Shown one piece after another: positions 43,752 through 54,100 of a DNA stretch of 64,000 bases. The stretch spans positions 1,178,001 through 1,242,000 of the forward strand of contig OZ251497.1 of the NCBI GenBank assembly GCA_965242735.1, read 5' to 3'. The translations under genes were made by a program, and so were the position numbers. The notes under the pieces were generated by a model that was given only the letters and a program-made list of their open reading frames with translations, was not told the origin of the DNA and did not search any database. Source of the stretch: G958295645 sp965242735. Lineage in GTDB: Bacteria; Gemmatimonadota; Gemmatimonadetes; Longimicrobiales; Gaopeijiaceae. Each line of letters opens with the position of its first letter. Within the stretch, counting starts at the first letter, position 1.

Positions 43752-46700
43752 CGGCAGCTTCAAGCGCCGCCGTTTCGGAGGTGCACGGCTGGCGGGACCT
43801 GCGCCACGGCGGCCTGCTTCTGGACAGCCAGCGGCTGGCGGAACTGGCCGGCCATCGGCCTGCGAGTCCCTTGACCAGCTACACGGAACGCCAGTTGCGG
43901 CGGCGCCACATCGGCGACGACGAGTCTGCGTTCATCAAGTTTGTGCTGGAGGAGGTGTGCGGATTCGACTCGGGCTCGGGCACGTGGACGCGAGGCGCGG
44001 AGGTTGCCCGCAAATGGCGACGGCCGGCCGCGACCGGCGAGATCGTAAAGCCGCGCGAGCTGTGGAGGGGACCTGGGGGTGGATGCCTGCCGGTGTTCAG
44101 AGAGCCAGGACCGCGCGTCGGCATCGGCAAGGGCCGGCGAACGGTCAGCCGAGTCCTTGGCTGGTTGCGTGTTGGTGGCGACCACTTGGCCTTGGTGACC
44201 AACGGCAGGCAGTGGCGGTTGCTCTTCGCGGGCTTGGACTTCGAGGCGTGGTGCGAGTGGGACACGGAGCTGTGGTTCCAGGAAGGCAAGCCCGCGCCCC
44301 AGGTGCACGCGTTGCGGACGCTGTTGCAGCCCAAACTCTGGACCCCCCGGGGCGAAGGCTCGGCGCCGCCGCTCCTGCAAGCGATCCGGGACACCCGCAA
44401 GGGTCAGGCGGAGCTTTCGGAGACGTTGGGCGAGCGGGTCCGGGAGGCCGTCGAGACGCTCATCCAGGGGCACGGGGATGCGCTCAAGGAGCGGTGCGCC
44501 GACGTGGACCCGGCCGACATCTACCGGGCGGCCTGCCGAGTTGCCATGCGTCTCGTGGTGATCCTCTTCGCGGAGTCTCGGGACCTCTTGCCCAGAGACA
44601 ACGCCGTCTACCATGCGAGCTACGGTCTGAACGGGCTGCTGGAACGCCTGCAGAAGGCCGGCGGGCGCCGTGCCCTGTCCGGCCGTGACAGCGCGTGGCC
44701 CCGGGTTCTGGCCCTGTTCGATCTGGTTCGCAAGGGCTCCCACCTGCCCCAGTTGCCGGTAAAGGACTACGGCGGCGCCCTCTTTGAGCCCGGCAGATCG
44801 GACTCGGCCGACGGCCTCTCCCGGGCCTTGGCGGTGTTCGAGACCGCCTGCTTCGAGCAGGCCGTGCTGCCGGACGACCGCGTACTGCACATCCTGGAGC
44901 GGATGACGCGGACCAAGGCCCGCATCCGCCAAGGCCGCGGCGGCATGTGGGCTACCGTGCCCGTGGACTTCTCGGACCTCTCTTCGGACTACATCGGCAT
45001 CCTCTACGAGGGCCTGCTGGACTACGAGCTCAGGACGGCGCCGCCCGGCGAGCCGGTGATCTTCCTGGCGGCGGGCCAGTGCCCGGCGTTGCCGTTGTCG
45101 CGGCTGGTGGCGATGGACGACAAGGCCATCAAGACGCTGTTCTCGAATCTGAAGAAGGACGCGGTGGTGGACGAAGGAGGGCCGGAAGAGGCGAGCGCCG
45201 AAGAAGGTGCCGCCGCCGCTCCCGACGTGGCCGGGCCGCTGGTCGACGAGGCCATTGACGACCGCGACGAAAGACACACCAGTCGCACCCGCGCCGAGAG
45301 GTGGGCCCGCAAGGCCGCGCGAGTCGCGGGCCTGTTCCGAATGCCTCGGGGCAACCTCACGCTCGATCGCCGGCGGAAGGCGGAAGAAGACTTGGCTCGC
45401 AAGGCGCGCAAGCTGGTGGCGCGCGTTGTTCTGCCGGGAGAGTGGTATCTGGTGCGGTGGGGTGGCACCAGGAAGGGGTCCGGCTCCTTCTACACGCGGC
45501 CCGGCTTGGTCGTCCCCACGGTGCGGCGCACGTTGCAGCCCCTTGCCTACGATCCGCCGACCGGCAAAGACGGCAAACCGGACCGGGACGCCCCCTTCGC
45601 GAAGTGGAAGCCCAAGCCGCCCGAAAATATCCTCGAATTGAAGGTGTGCGATCCGGCCTGCGGCTCGGGTGCGTTCGTCCTCTCGGCGCTGCGCTTCCTG
45701 ACCGACGCCTGCTGGCGGTCTCTCCAGCACCACGACCGCGTGGCCCGCGACGGCGCGCGCGCGATGGTACGCTTGCTGGGCGCCCCGACTGGCGACGGGC
45801 AGACCGCCGAACGGCTCGGCGAGGAGATGATCCCCTGTCCGCCCGACCACGACGACTTCGAGCCCCGCCTCAAGGCTGTTCTGCGCCGCCATGTAGTGGA
45901 GCGCTGCATCTATGCCGTCGACCTCGACCCCCTGGCCGTCGAGCTCTGCCGCCTCTCGCTGTGGATCGAGACCATGGACCGAAGCCTTCCCTTCGGCTTC
46001 CTAGACCATAAGGTCAAGTGCGGCAACTCCCTCGTGGGCGCGTGGCTCGACCAGTTTGCCCACTACCCCGTCATGGCCTGGAAGAACCGAGAAGGCGGGG
46101 ACAAGAACCACTCCAACGGGGTCCATTTCAAGAAAAACGCCCGGACCAAGGCGATCAAGGCGTTCGTCAAGGACAAGCTGAAGCCGGACTTGGTTCGGTT
46201 CCTGGGAGGACCGGACCTGTTCCTGGGCGATCCTCTGAAGCGCCACGGCGAGGTGCATGATCGGACCCGCGCCGTTCTGGACAAGATGCACGCGATGTCC
46301 GTGCACGACGCGACCGAACGTGCCCGAACCTACCGCGAAGAGTTCGAAGCCTCTGCCGACTGGCGTTCGCTCAAGGACGCCATGGACCTTTGGTGCGCCT
46401 GCTGGTTTTGGCCCGCCGGCGAGCTCGCGTGCGCGCCGTTGCCCACGAGTTTCGCGCAATCTTCCCGGGGGACGAAAGAAGTCGCCAGGCGCATCGCCGC
46501 CGAAGCCCGCTTCTTCCACTGGGAGCTGGAATTCCCGGACGTATTCCACGAAGAAGGCGTCGGCTTCGACGCGGTATTGGGCAATCCGCCGTGGGACATT
46601 GCCAAGCCCAACTCCCGCGAGTTCTTCTCGAACATCGATCCGCTTTACCGAAGCTACGGCAAGCAAGAAGCCACGCGGAAGCAGACTACCTACTTCGGTG

Positions 46701-49069
46701 CCCCGTCGTCGGGAGAGATGGCGGAGCGGGACTGGATCGACTACAACGCGCGGTTTCGGGCCCAGTCCAACTTCGTCAAGTATGCGGGCAAGCCCTTCGG
46801 CGATCCGACGCTGGAGAAAGACGGCTTGCACCGATTCTCGATAGGCGCCGGGAACGCCACGCTTCATCAGCGATGGCGGCAAGCTCGTAGCAAGCGGCCG
46901 TTGGCCGCCTTCGCCGACGCGAGCCACCCATTTCGTCGGCAGGGCTCGGCCGACCTCAACTTGTACAAGCTCTTCTTGGAAGCGTCGTACTCCTTGCTCC
47001 GGCCATCGGGCCGGTTGGGCTTCATCGTGCCGTCGGGGTTGTACTCCGATCATGGCACAGATGCTTTGAGGCGCCTCTTCTTGGAGAAGAGCAGATGGGA
47101 ATGGCTCTTTGGGATCGAGAACCGCAACAAGATATTCCCGATCCACAGGAATTATAAATTCAATCCTGTCGTTGTCGAGAAGGGTGGCTCCACGGACGAA
47201 ATCCGTACTGCTTTCATGTGCCACAACTTGGACGACTGGGACGCCCCGAGGCCCATCGCCATGTCGTATTCCCGTTCCCAGGTTGAGCGTTTTAGCCCTC
47301 GAAGCCGGACCCTGCTTGAAGTCCAGTCCAAGCGCGATCTGGAGATACTGGAGAAGATCTATGCCAACGGTGTCTTGCTTGGCGACGAGGGTCCGGACGG
47401 CTGGGGGATACGTTACACGCGTGAGTTCGATATGACCAACGACTCCGGTCTTTTTCGGCCTCGCCCCCGGTGGGAGGCAGACGGCTATCGGCCGGACGAG
47501 TACAGCCGTTGGTTAGTGGGAAAGTGGCGACCCATCGGCGAGCTGTGGGCGACAATGGGCGTTGAGCCGTCGCGGCCGGAGTCCGTCGCCGTGGACCTAG
47601 AAGAGTGGTTGTTCGACGCGTCCGCCGGACCGGAGCGACGGGAGGCGAGAGCAAGGTTCGTGCACGGGGCACTGCTGAAGCCTGGGGATGTAGCTCGGAC
47701 GAACTGGCGCGTGCGATGCGCTCAGCCGCCGTACGACGGGTTGCCGGTGCCGAGGGCGGCGATTCCGGCAGGAGTGATTCTTTCGAGGGATGTCGACGAA
47801 TGGATTGCTGAAGAAGACATCGAAGCGGTCGCGCTACCTTTGTATGAAGGGAGAATGATCGGACAATTTGACGTCAGCGAGAAGGGGTGGGTGCGCGGGA
47901 AGGGACGAAGCGCAGTGTGGCGAGACATCGGGTGGCAGCGGAAGCGCATCGAACCTCAGTACTTGATTCCGGCGGAACACGTGCTGTCGTCTTACGAGAG
48001 AATGAAGATCGGCTTCATGAATACAACGTCGTCTACAAATGTTCGAACAATGATTTGCTCTCTTATGGGTAATATTCCCTGTGGAAACTCTGTACCTATA
48101 CTGCAATATGACGGTGATTGGAGAAATGGTATGCTTATCGGAGCGATGATGAATTCATTTGCTTATGATTTTGCACTCCGGCATCGCTTAGCTGGACTAA
48201 GTGCCAATTGGTTTATTGTTCAAGAAACGTCTGTTCTCTCGAACGCTGATGGCATACTTGGAACCGAGAATCTCATATCCGCCGTGGCATCGCTGATGGG
48301 ACGGCAGGCGTCTACGTCGTCATTCTATCATCATGCATTGAATGCGCGATCTGACCAGTGGAGGCATGTCGCAGTTACAAGCCAAGAGCGTTTGCGGCAA
48401 AGGGTGATAATTGATGCTCTGATTACGAGATTGTTTGGTCTTGACATCACCGATGCACGTCATATCTTGTGCCTGTCATCGAATCGTGGCAATGATGTGC
48501 GAATGGACCCCAAGGGGCTATGGAGAATTGATAAAGACAAATCTCCGGAGCTTCGACAGACCGTTCTCACTCTAGTTGTGTTACATGACTTGGAGATGGC
48601 GATCAGACGACATGAAGGTGACTTGGAGAGTGGTCTCACAGAATTCATTGGCCAGAACAACGGCGAAGGTTGGCTTGTCCCCGAGGCTCTTCGCCTGTCC
48701 GACTACGGTCTCGGGCACGACGAGCGTGCGGAGCAGCCGCAACCCGTCGCCAGCCGTCTCGGTCCCAGGTTCTACGATTGGCAACTGGTCCAGAGCCGCG
48801 AAGAGGCGTGGCAAGAATGTCACCTGCACGCCCGGAATCTACTCGGATCCGGGGAATATGCGGCGCTACTGAAGCGCATGGCCAAGCGTGGTCGCCGTGA
48901 TGGGCACAGCAGCGTCAGGCACTTCTCGAACGACGACACGCGCACTCTCGTTGGCGACGGAGATTCCGCCGACGACGTAGGCGGGCACCATCGGCAGCCT
49001 CTCTTGCATGTGGCCGAGCGGAAGACGGACTATGCGGCCGGGCTGCTTGACGCGGACGAGGGGTCATGA
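43748..49069 (+). CDS. Large N6-adenine DNA methyltransferase, DrmMI/PglX-like
   Basis: Protein of 1773 residues. The N-terminal 600 residues are of type IIG/PglX style (PLTSYTERQLRRRH and following). The SAM-binding motif I VCDPACGSGAFVL starts at Asp635; a YAVDLDPLAVELCRLSLW segment follows; the catalytic motif IV LGNPPWDI has Asn946-Trp949. The last 700 residues would recognise the target. Such enzymes modify host DNA so that the partner helicases spare it. No PD-(D/E)XK core was seen at the N-terminus. TTG 43748 overlaps the DrmD-like stop as TTGA and the stop overlaps the next ATG as ATGA. G+C drops sharply at about 48000-48660 in the recognition part, suggesting that segment was exchanged. 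Confidence 0.86.
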   Translation: MTAASSAAVSEVHGWRDLRHGGLLLDSQRLAELAGHRPASPLTSYTERQLRRRHIGDDESAFIKFVLEEVCGFDSGSGTWTRGAEVARKWRRPAATGEIVKPRELWRGPGGGCLPVFREPGPRVGIGKGRRTVSRVLGWLRVGGDHLALVTNGRQWRLLFAGLDFEAWCEWDTELWFQEGKPAPQVHALRTLLQPKLWTPRGEGSAPPLLQAIRDTRKGQAELSETLGERVREAVETLIQGHGDALKERCADVDPADIYRAACRVAMRLVVILFAESRDLLPRDNAVYHASYGLNGLLERLQKAGGRRALSGRDSAWPRVLALFDLVRKGSHLPQLPVKDYGGALFEPGRSDSADGLSRALAVFETACFEQAVLPDDRVLHILERMTRTKARIRQGRGGMWATVPVDFSDLSSDYIGILYEGLLDYELRTAPPGEPVIFLAAGQCPALPLSRLVAMDDKAIKTLFSNLKKDAVVDEGGPEEASAEEGAAAAPDVAGPLVDEAIDDRDERHTSRTRAERWARKAARVAGLFRMPRGNLTLDRRRKAEEDLARKARKLVARVVLPGEWYLVRWGGTRKGSGSFYTRPGLVVPTVRRTLQPLAYDPPTGKDGKPDRDAPFAKWKPKPPENILELKVCDPACGSGAFVLSALRFLTDACWRSLQHHDRVARDGARAMVRLLGAPTGDGQTAERLGEEMIPCPPDHDDFEPRLKAVLRRHVVERCIYAVDLDPLAVELCRLSLWIETMDRSLPFGFLDHKVKCGNSLVGAWLDQFAHYPVMAWKNREGGDKNHSNGVHFKKNARTKAIKAFVKDKLKPDLVRFLGGPDLFLGDPLKRHGEVHDRTRAVLDKMHAMSVHDATERARTYREEFEASADWRSLKDAMDLWCACWFWPAGELACAPLPTSFAQSSRGTKEVARRIAAEARFFHWELEFPDVFHEEGVGFDAVLGNPPWDIAKPNSREFFSNIDPLYRSYGKQEATRKQTTYFGAPSSGEMAERDWIDYNARFRAQSNFVKYAGKPFGDPTLEKDGLHRFSIGAGNATLHQRWRQARSKRPLAAFADASHPFRRQGSADLNLYKLFLEASYSLLRPSGRLGFIVPSGLYSDHGTDALRRLFLEKSRWEWLFGIENRNKIFPIHRNYKFNPVVVEKGGSTDEIRTAFMCHNLDDWDAPRPIAMSYSRSQVERFSPRSRTLLEVQSKRDLEILEKIYANGVLLGDEGPDGWGIRYTREFDMTNDSGLFRPRPRWEADGYRPDEYSRWLVGKWRPIGELWATMGVEPSRPESVAVDLEEWLFDASAGPERREARARFVHGALLKPGDVARTNWRVRCAQPPYDGLPVPRAAIPAGVILSRDVDEWIAEEDIEAVALPLYEGRMIGQFDVSEKGWVRGKGRSAVWRDIGWQRKRIEPQYLIPAEHVLSSYERMKIGFMNTTSSTNVRTMICSLMGNIPCGNSVPILQYDGDWRNGMLIGAMMNSFAYDFALRHRLAGLSANWFIVQETSVLSNADGILGTENLISAVASLMGRQASTSSFYHHALNARSDQWRHVAVTSQERLRQRVIIDALITRLFGLDITDARHILCLSSNRGNDVRMDPKGLWRIDKDKSPELRQTVLTLVVLHDLEMAIRRHEGDLESGLTEFIGQNNGEGWLVPEALRLSDYGLGHDERAEQPQPVASRLGPRFYDWQLVQSREEAWQECHLHARNLLGSGEYAALLKRMAKRGRRDGHSSVRHFSNDDTRTLVGDGDSADDVGGHHRQPLLHVAERKTDYAAGLLDADEGS

Positions 49070-51036
49070 AGACCATCCTCCCGATCAACCTCGCCGACCT
49101 TCTCGACTGCCGTACCGTCGAGTCGGAGCGCGTAGAACTCAAGCGATCCTGGGATCCCAAGACGACGGGACCTCAGGTGCTCCGAACAATCTGCGCCTTT
49201 GCGAACGACCATCACAATCTCAACGGCGGGTACATCGTGATTGGTGTGGATGAGCGCAACGGCCGGGCCGTATTGCCGCCCGTTGGCTTGATGCCCGAGG
49301 TGGCCGAAGCGGCGGAGAAGTGGATTCGCGGCAACTGCAGGCGGATCGATCCGGACTACCAACCGATACTGTCTCGGGAGTGGGTCGACGACCGGATGAT
49401 CTTGGTCGTTTGGGCCTTCGCGAGCCAGGTGAGGCCGCATCGGGCGCCGGACGGGAAGGGATTCCGGCGGTACTGGGTTCGCGTCGGTGCCGAGACGGTG
49501 GACGCGGAGCGTGGTGGCGTCTTGGAACCGCTGATGCAGCAGGGGGGGCGCGTGCCGTGGGACGACCGCAGGGCCTTGGACGCTCGCGGTGAGGACATTC
49601 GGGAACCGAGGGTGCGGCAGTTTCTTTACGACGTGGAGAGCGGACTCTTCGACGAACCGGCGATTGAGACGGTCTATCGGGGGATGCGCCTAACGACCAA
49701 GGTGAACGACCACGAGGTGCCCAGGAACGTCGGGCTGTTGTTGTTCTCGGCGGACCCGACAGCGTGGTTTCGGGGCGCTTGGATCGAGGTGGTGCAGTTC
49801 GCGGCCGACCGCGCCGGAGATGTCCAGGAAGAACGCGTTTTCAAGGGCGGTCTCTTGGATCAGTTCCGCGATTGCATGACGTACCTCGAAAACCTTTCCG
49901 TGAACCACATCCAGAAGCAGAAGCATCATAGCCAAGTTCGAGGATGGGTCAGTTTTCCAGTGCCCGCGATTCGAGAGGCGTTGGTCAACGCCCTCTACCA
50001 CCGAAGCTACGACGCACCCTACCCGGATCCCACGAAGGTGTACCTCTTTCCCGACCGGGTCGAGATCATCAGCTACCCCGGTCCGGTGCCAGGCGTGAGA
50101 TCGGAACACTTGGCGCCTGGTTCCGTGTTTCGCGGCGCTCCCGCCCGAAACCGCCGGATCGGCGAGTACTTCAAGGAACTCAAGCATGCGGAGATGCGGC
50201 TGGCGGGGTTGCCGAAGATGTATCAGGCGATGGAGGCGAACGGGTCGCCGCCGCCGCAGTTCCATTTCGACGAGTCGCGGACGTACTTCCAGGCGACGCT
50301 GCCGGCGCACCCCGAATATGTCGCGCTCTCCGCCCTCAGGGACGCGGCTCACCTGCGGGTTCTGGGTGACGACGAGGAGGCGTTCCGCCGTGTCGAAGTC
50401 GTTTGGAAGGGCAACCAAGCCTCCACAGCACTCGCGGTGGAACTGATCCGGTCGTACGCCAAGCGGGGGGAGACGGCGCGCGCGGAGGAAGTGTTCCAGG
50501 AATTCAAGGCGCACGGCCCGGCGGTTGCCGTTCCCCACGTGGCCAACGCGCTGGCGGACGTGTTGGTGGCGGCCGGCGACCCCGAACGAGCCCGGCAGCT
50601 TCTCCGGCAAGATGACGCGGCCCGGTTCGGCCAGGACGCCATAGACGCTGCCATCGTGGCCCGTCGGGCCCGCGACTCGCAGTTGGCGCACCGGCACTTC
50701 GAGCGTGCCGGCGAGGCCGTCGATGCCGACCCCCGCGCCCTCCTGGAGTTCGCTCAGACCAAGCTCTGGCTGGCCGGCGAAGCCCATCGGAGCGGCGCCC
50801 CCGAGTCCAGTCGGCGCTTCCTTTCCGAGGCCCGGACCCTCCTGGAGCGCGTGCTGCAGCTCACCGCCTCGGAAACGCGCCACGCCTGGGCTTGGCGGGA
50901 GCTGGCCCGAACGCGCGACTGGCTCGGCGCGCCCCGGCGCGAAGTCGAGGACGCCTACGAGAGGGCGATCGCGCTACTGCCGTCGGAGGACCGGTTCCGG
51001 AAGGAGCTGGAACGGTGGCGGGAGAAGCCGCGGTGA
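49066..51036 (+). CDS. AlbA_2 (Schlafen-like) protein with HATPase-type domain and TPR-like tail
   Basis: Protein of 656 residues. Residues about 5-150 match the AlbA_2/Schlafen AAA_4 domain: ESERVELKRSWD, ICAFANDHHN, GGYIVIGVDE. A GHKL ATPase-type segment comes near residue 300 (PAIREALVNALYHRSY) with LFPDRVEIISYPGPVPG, as in the usual AlbA_2-HATPase_c_4 proteins. Unusually the C-terminal 230 residues form paired helices with TPR spacing (AKRGETARAEEVFQEFKAHG, AAGDPERARQLL). ATG 49066 overlaps the methylase stop as ATGA, so it belongs to the same operon. Role is not known; a nucleotide-dependent regulator or nucleic-acid sensor of the system is inferred. Confidence 0.84.
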   Translation: MKTILPINLADLLDCRTVESERVELKRSWDPKTTGPQVLRTICAFANDHHNLNGGYIVIGVDERNGRAVLPPVGLMPEVAEAAEKWIRGNCRRIDPDYQPILSREWVDDRMILVVWAFASQVRPHRAPDGKGFRRYWVRVGAETVDAERGGVLEPLMQQGGRVPWDDRRALDARGEDIREPRVRQFLYDVESGLFDEPAIETVYRGMRLTTKVNDHEVPRNVGLLLFSADPTAWFRGAWIEVVQFAADRAGDVQEERVFKGGLLDQFRDCMTYLENLSVNHIQKQKHHSQVRGWVSFPVPAIREALVNALYHRSYDAPYPDPTKVYLFPDRVEIISYPGPVPGVRSEHLAPGSVFRGAPARNRRIGEYFKELKHAEMRLAGLPKMYQAMEANGSPPPQFHFDESRTYFQATLPAHPEYVALSALRDAAHLRVLGDDEEAFRRVEVVWKGNQASTALAVELIRSYAKRGETARAEEVFQEFKAHGPAVAVPHVANALADVLVAAGDPERARQLLRQDDAARFGQDAIDAAIVARRARDSQLAHRHFERAGEAVDADPRALLEFAQTKLWLAGEAHRSGAPESSRRFLSEARTLLERVLQLTASETRHAWAWRELARTRDWLGAPRREVEDAYERAIALLPSEDRFRKELERWREKPR

Positions 51037-51176
51037 CGCGCCCGGAGTCGGCGGGCGTCGCTTGCGGCGACTGCGCCAAAGGCTACCTTCTCGATTGCCG
51101 GACCCGGACTTCACGCTGACCAGTGACGGAACCACACGTGTTGCGGCCCCCTCGCCCACCGCCAGCGTAGCCCTCC

Positions 51177-54100
51177 ATGGCCCTGAACCCCATCGCGTAC
51201 ACCGAGAAGGTCGTCGGTAGCTTCCTGAGGTACCAGCTTACGGCGTATCCGTTCATGGACGAGCGGTTGCGTAGCCAGATGCGCGAGCTGCTCTCCTTGG
51301 ACGAGACCCGGCAGTCGCCCTTGCTGCAGGGGCCGTACGTCAGCCTATCCCGGCCGTTCAGGCAGGGGGCAGCGGTTGAGGCTCTGGTGGCGGATGGGTT
51401 GTTGCACCCGTTGCTCCGAGAGCGGATTCCCGAGGCGATCACTCACCTGTACAGCCACCAGGAGAAGGCTGTTCGGGCCGTTGCCGATGGGCGCACGACA
51501 TTGGTTTCGACCGGCACGGGCTCAGGCAAGACCGAGTGCTTTTTGTATCCGGTCATCAGCAAGTGCCTCCAGTTGCGGGACGAAGGAGCGCCCCCGGGGA
51601 TCAGCGCGGTGATCGTCTACCCCATGAACGCGTTGGCCGAGGATCAGTTGCTGCGGATACGGGAACTGCTGGCAGGCACAGGGGTCTCGTTCGGCATCTA
51701 CGTAGGCAAGACGCCAGAAGAGGAATCGGGCGTGACGGGGCGTCGATTGCCCGCCGGTTCGTCTCGCGCGGACTATTCGGCGCACTTGAAGCAGGCGCAG
51801 GAGGACGGCGGGGGAGAGACGGTGTACCCGCCCGAGGAAGTGTGTTCCCGCGAAGCGATGCGCACGCCGGGCCGTCAACCGCGCATCCTTCTCACCAACG
51901 TCAAGCAACTGGAGCTGCTTCTGACCCGCCGGCGCGACATCGAGCTCTTTGCCAACGCGCGCCTGGACTACCTGGTCTTCGACGAGGCCCACACTTTCTC
52001 CGGCGCCATGGGGGCCGAGTCTTCGTGTTTGTTGCGGCGCCTTCAAGCGTACTGCAAGGCAGGTCCGAAGCGTGCGACGTGCATCGCGACGTCCGCAACC
52101 ATCGTGGACCGCGACAATCCAGGGGCGGCGCGCAACTTCGCGGCTCGGTTCTTCGGCGTGGCGCCGGAGGACGTGGCAACCGTGGGCGAGGACTACGAAG
52201 CCGAGGTCTGGTCGGGCTCCCGCTTCCTTCCGCCGCCGCCCGAGGGTGACGATGCCGACGTTCTCGACGAATGCGTTCGGGCAGTCGAGGAGCAAGACCC
52301 TGCAGGCTCCAGCGTTCAGGCGGCGTACCGGTCCCTGTCCGGTCGTCGGCTTCTGGAGGACGGCCCGGTACCGGGCAATGCCGGATGGCAGGAATTCTTG
52401 CACGCCGCCCTTTCGCGCAACGAAGTCGTCTACGCGCTGAACGAAGAGCTTGCCGATCCGCACGCCCTTGACGACCTGCCGGGGCTCCTGGAGAAGCGGG
52501 TCGGACGCGCAGTGTCCCAAGCGGAGATTCTCTCTTGGCTCGCCTTGGGGGCGGCTGCGCGCCGCCACGGGCGCCCTCTGCTGAGACCGGTAGTGCATGC
52601 GTTCGTGCGCGGCGTCGGCGGCGCCGTGGTGTCGTTTCCCAACGGCACGAGCGATCCCAAGCTGTGGCTCGCTGCCGAAGACGAAGCGGCGAGCAACGGC
52701 TCCAACGGCGGACGCGCACGCTTTCCGGTCGCCACCTGCACGACTTGCGGACAGCACTACTTCGTCGCGTTCCTGAAGGACTTCACGTACACGGCCGCGA
52801 AGCCGGGCGGCGGCAATGCCGGCGTCGCCGGGCCGTGGTGGGAACGACTGGACGAGAAGGCGGGCGGAAAGCGCGTCTTGGTCACCGACCGGCTCATCGG
52901 CGACGAAGAGACCGACGCCGACGGGCCGCCCCACAAGCGCACGGCGCGCCTCGCGTTCTGTCGCCGGTGCGGTGCCGCTCATGCCAACGTTCAGCCGCAA
53001 TGCTCCGCTTGCGGCCGCGCCGACACCCCCTTGGAGCTGCTGGCAGTTCGCCAGAACAAGGACAGGCCGGGCCTGCTCACGAGTTGCCTCTCGTGCGGTA
53101 CGACCGGTCGCCGTCCCAGCGGGGGTCGCTACCGGGAACCCGTGCGAGAAGTGCGTGCTGTCAACGTTGCCGATGTGCATGTCCTCTCGCAGGACATGGT
53201 GCAGCACGCTGAGCGCCGTCGCCTGCTCGTCTTCTGCGACAACCGCCAGGACGCCGCGTTCCAGGCGGGCTGGATGAAGGACCACGCGCGTCGCTTTCGG
53301 CTGCGCGCCTTGATGAGCGAAGGACTCCGGGACGGCCGCGTTTCCGTCGGCGACTTGGCGGGCTCGCTGGACGACCGCCTGGACGGGGACGAATCCCTTT
53401 CGAGGGCCTTGATCCCGGAAGTCTGGCAGGTCGATCGGGCCGAACGTGCCGGCGTTCGCCACCGGCAGGAACGCCGGAAGTACCTGCGCATGCAAGTGCT
53501 GCGAGAGATGGCCATGTCCGGGCGCCAAGCGCACGGACTGGAGCCGTGGGGCCGAATGAAGGTCCAATACGTCGGCCTTAGCGCGACCGACGAGTGGATT
53601 CAGCACCACGCGCACCAGCTCGGCATTCCGCCCGACAAGCTTCTCGAAGGCGTCGCCGGCGTGCTGGACTACTTGAGGCGAAAGCGAGCCCTCTACGATC
53701 CCGTTCATGAGATCTTCACGAAGCACTGGATGGAGGGCGACCGGGAGGTGCAGCAGGGCTATCTGCCCGGCTTCCTCAAGCCCAACGCCACGAAGTTGCG
53801 CCGCGAGCCGACGGAGAAGTCCGCGCAGGTCACCCAATGGATCAGCATCGGCCGCGAGACCACGATGCGCCAGATTGCCCAGAAGTGGGGCGTCGGCAAG
53901 GACTCGGCCGAGCCGTTCCTGGAAGGCTTGTTCCAGTACTTGGTCGATGGGCAGTTTCTTGTCCCCGTTCGGCTGAAAGGGTCCAAGGGCAGGCCGCTCC
54001 CCGGCGTCAGCGGGGTGTACCAAGTGAGCGCCGACAAGCTGTTGCTCGACCCGAACCGGGGCGTTTGGCGTTGCCGGAAATGCCGCCGAAACTTCACTCG

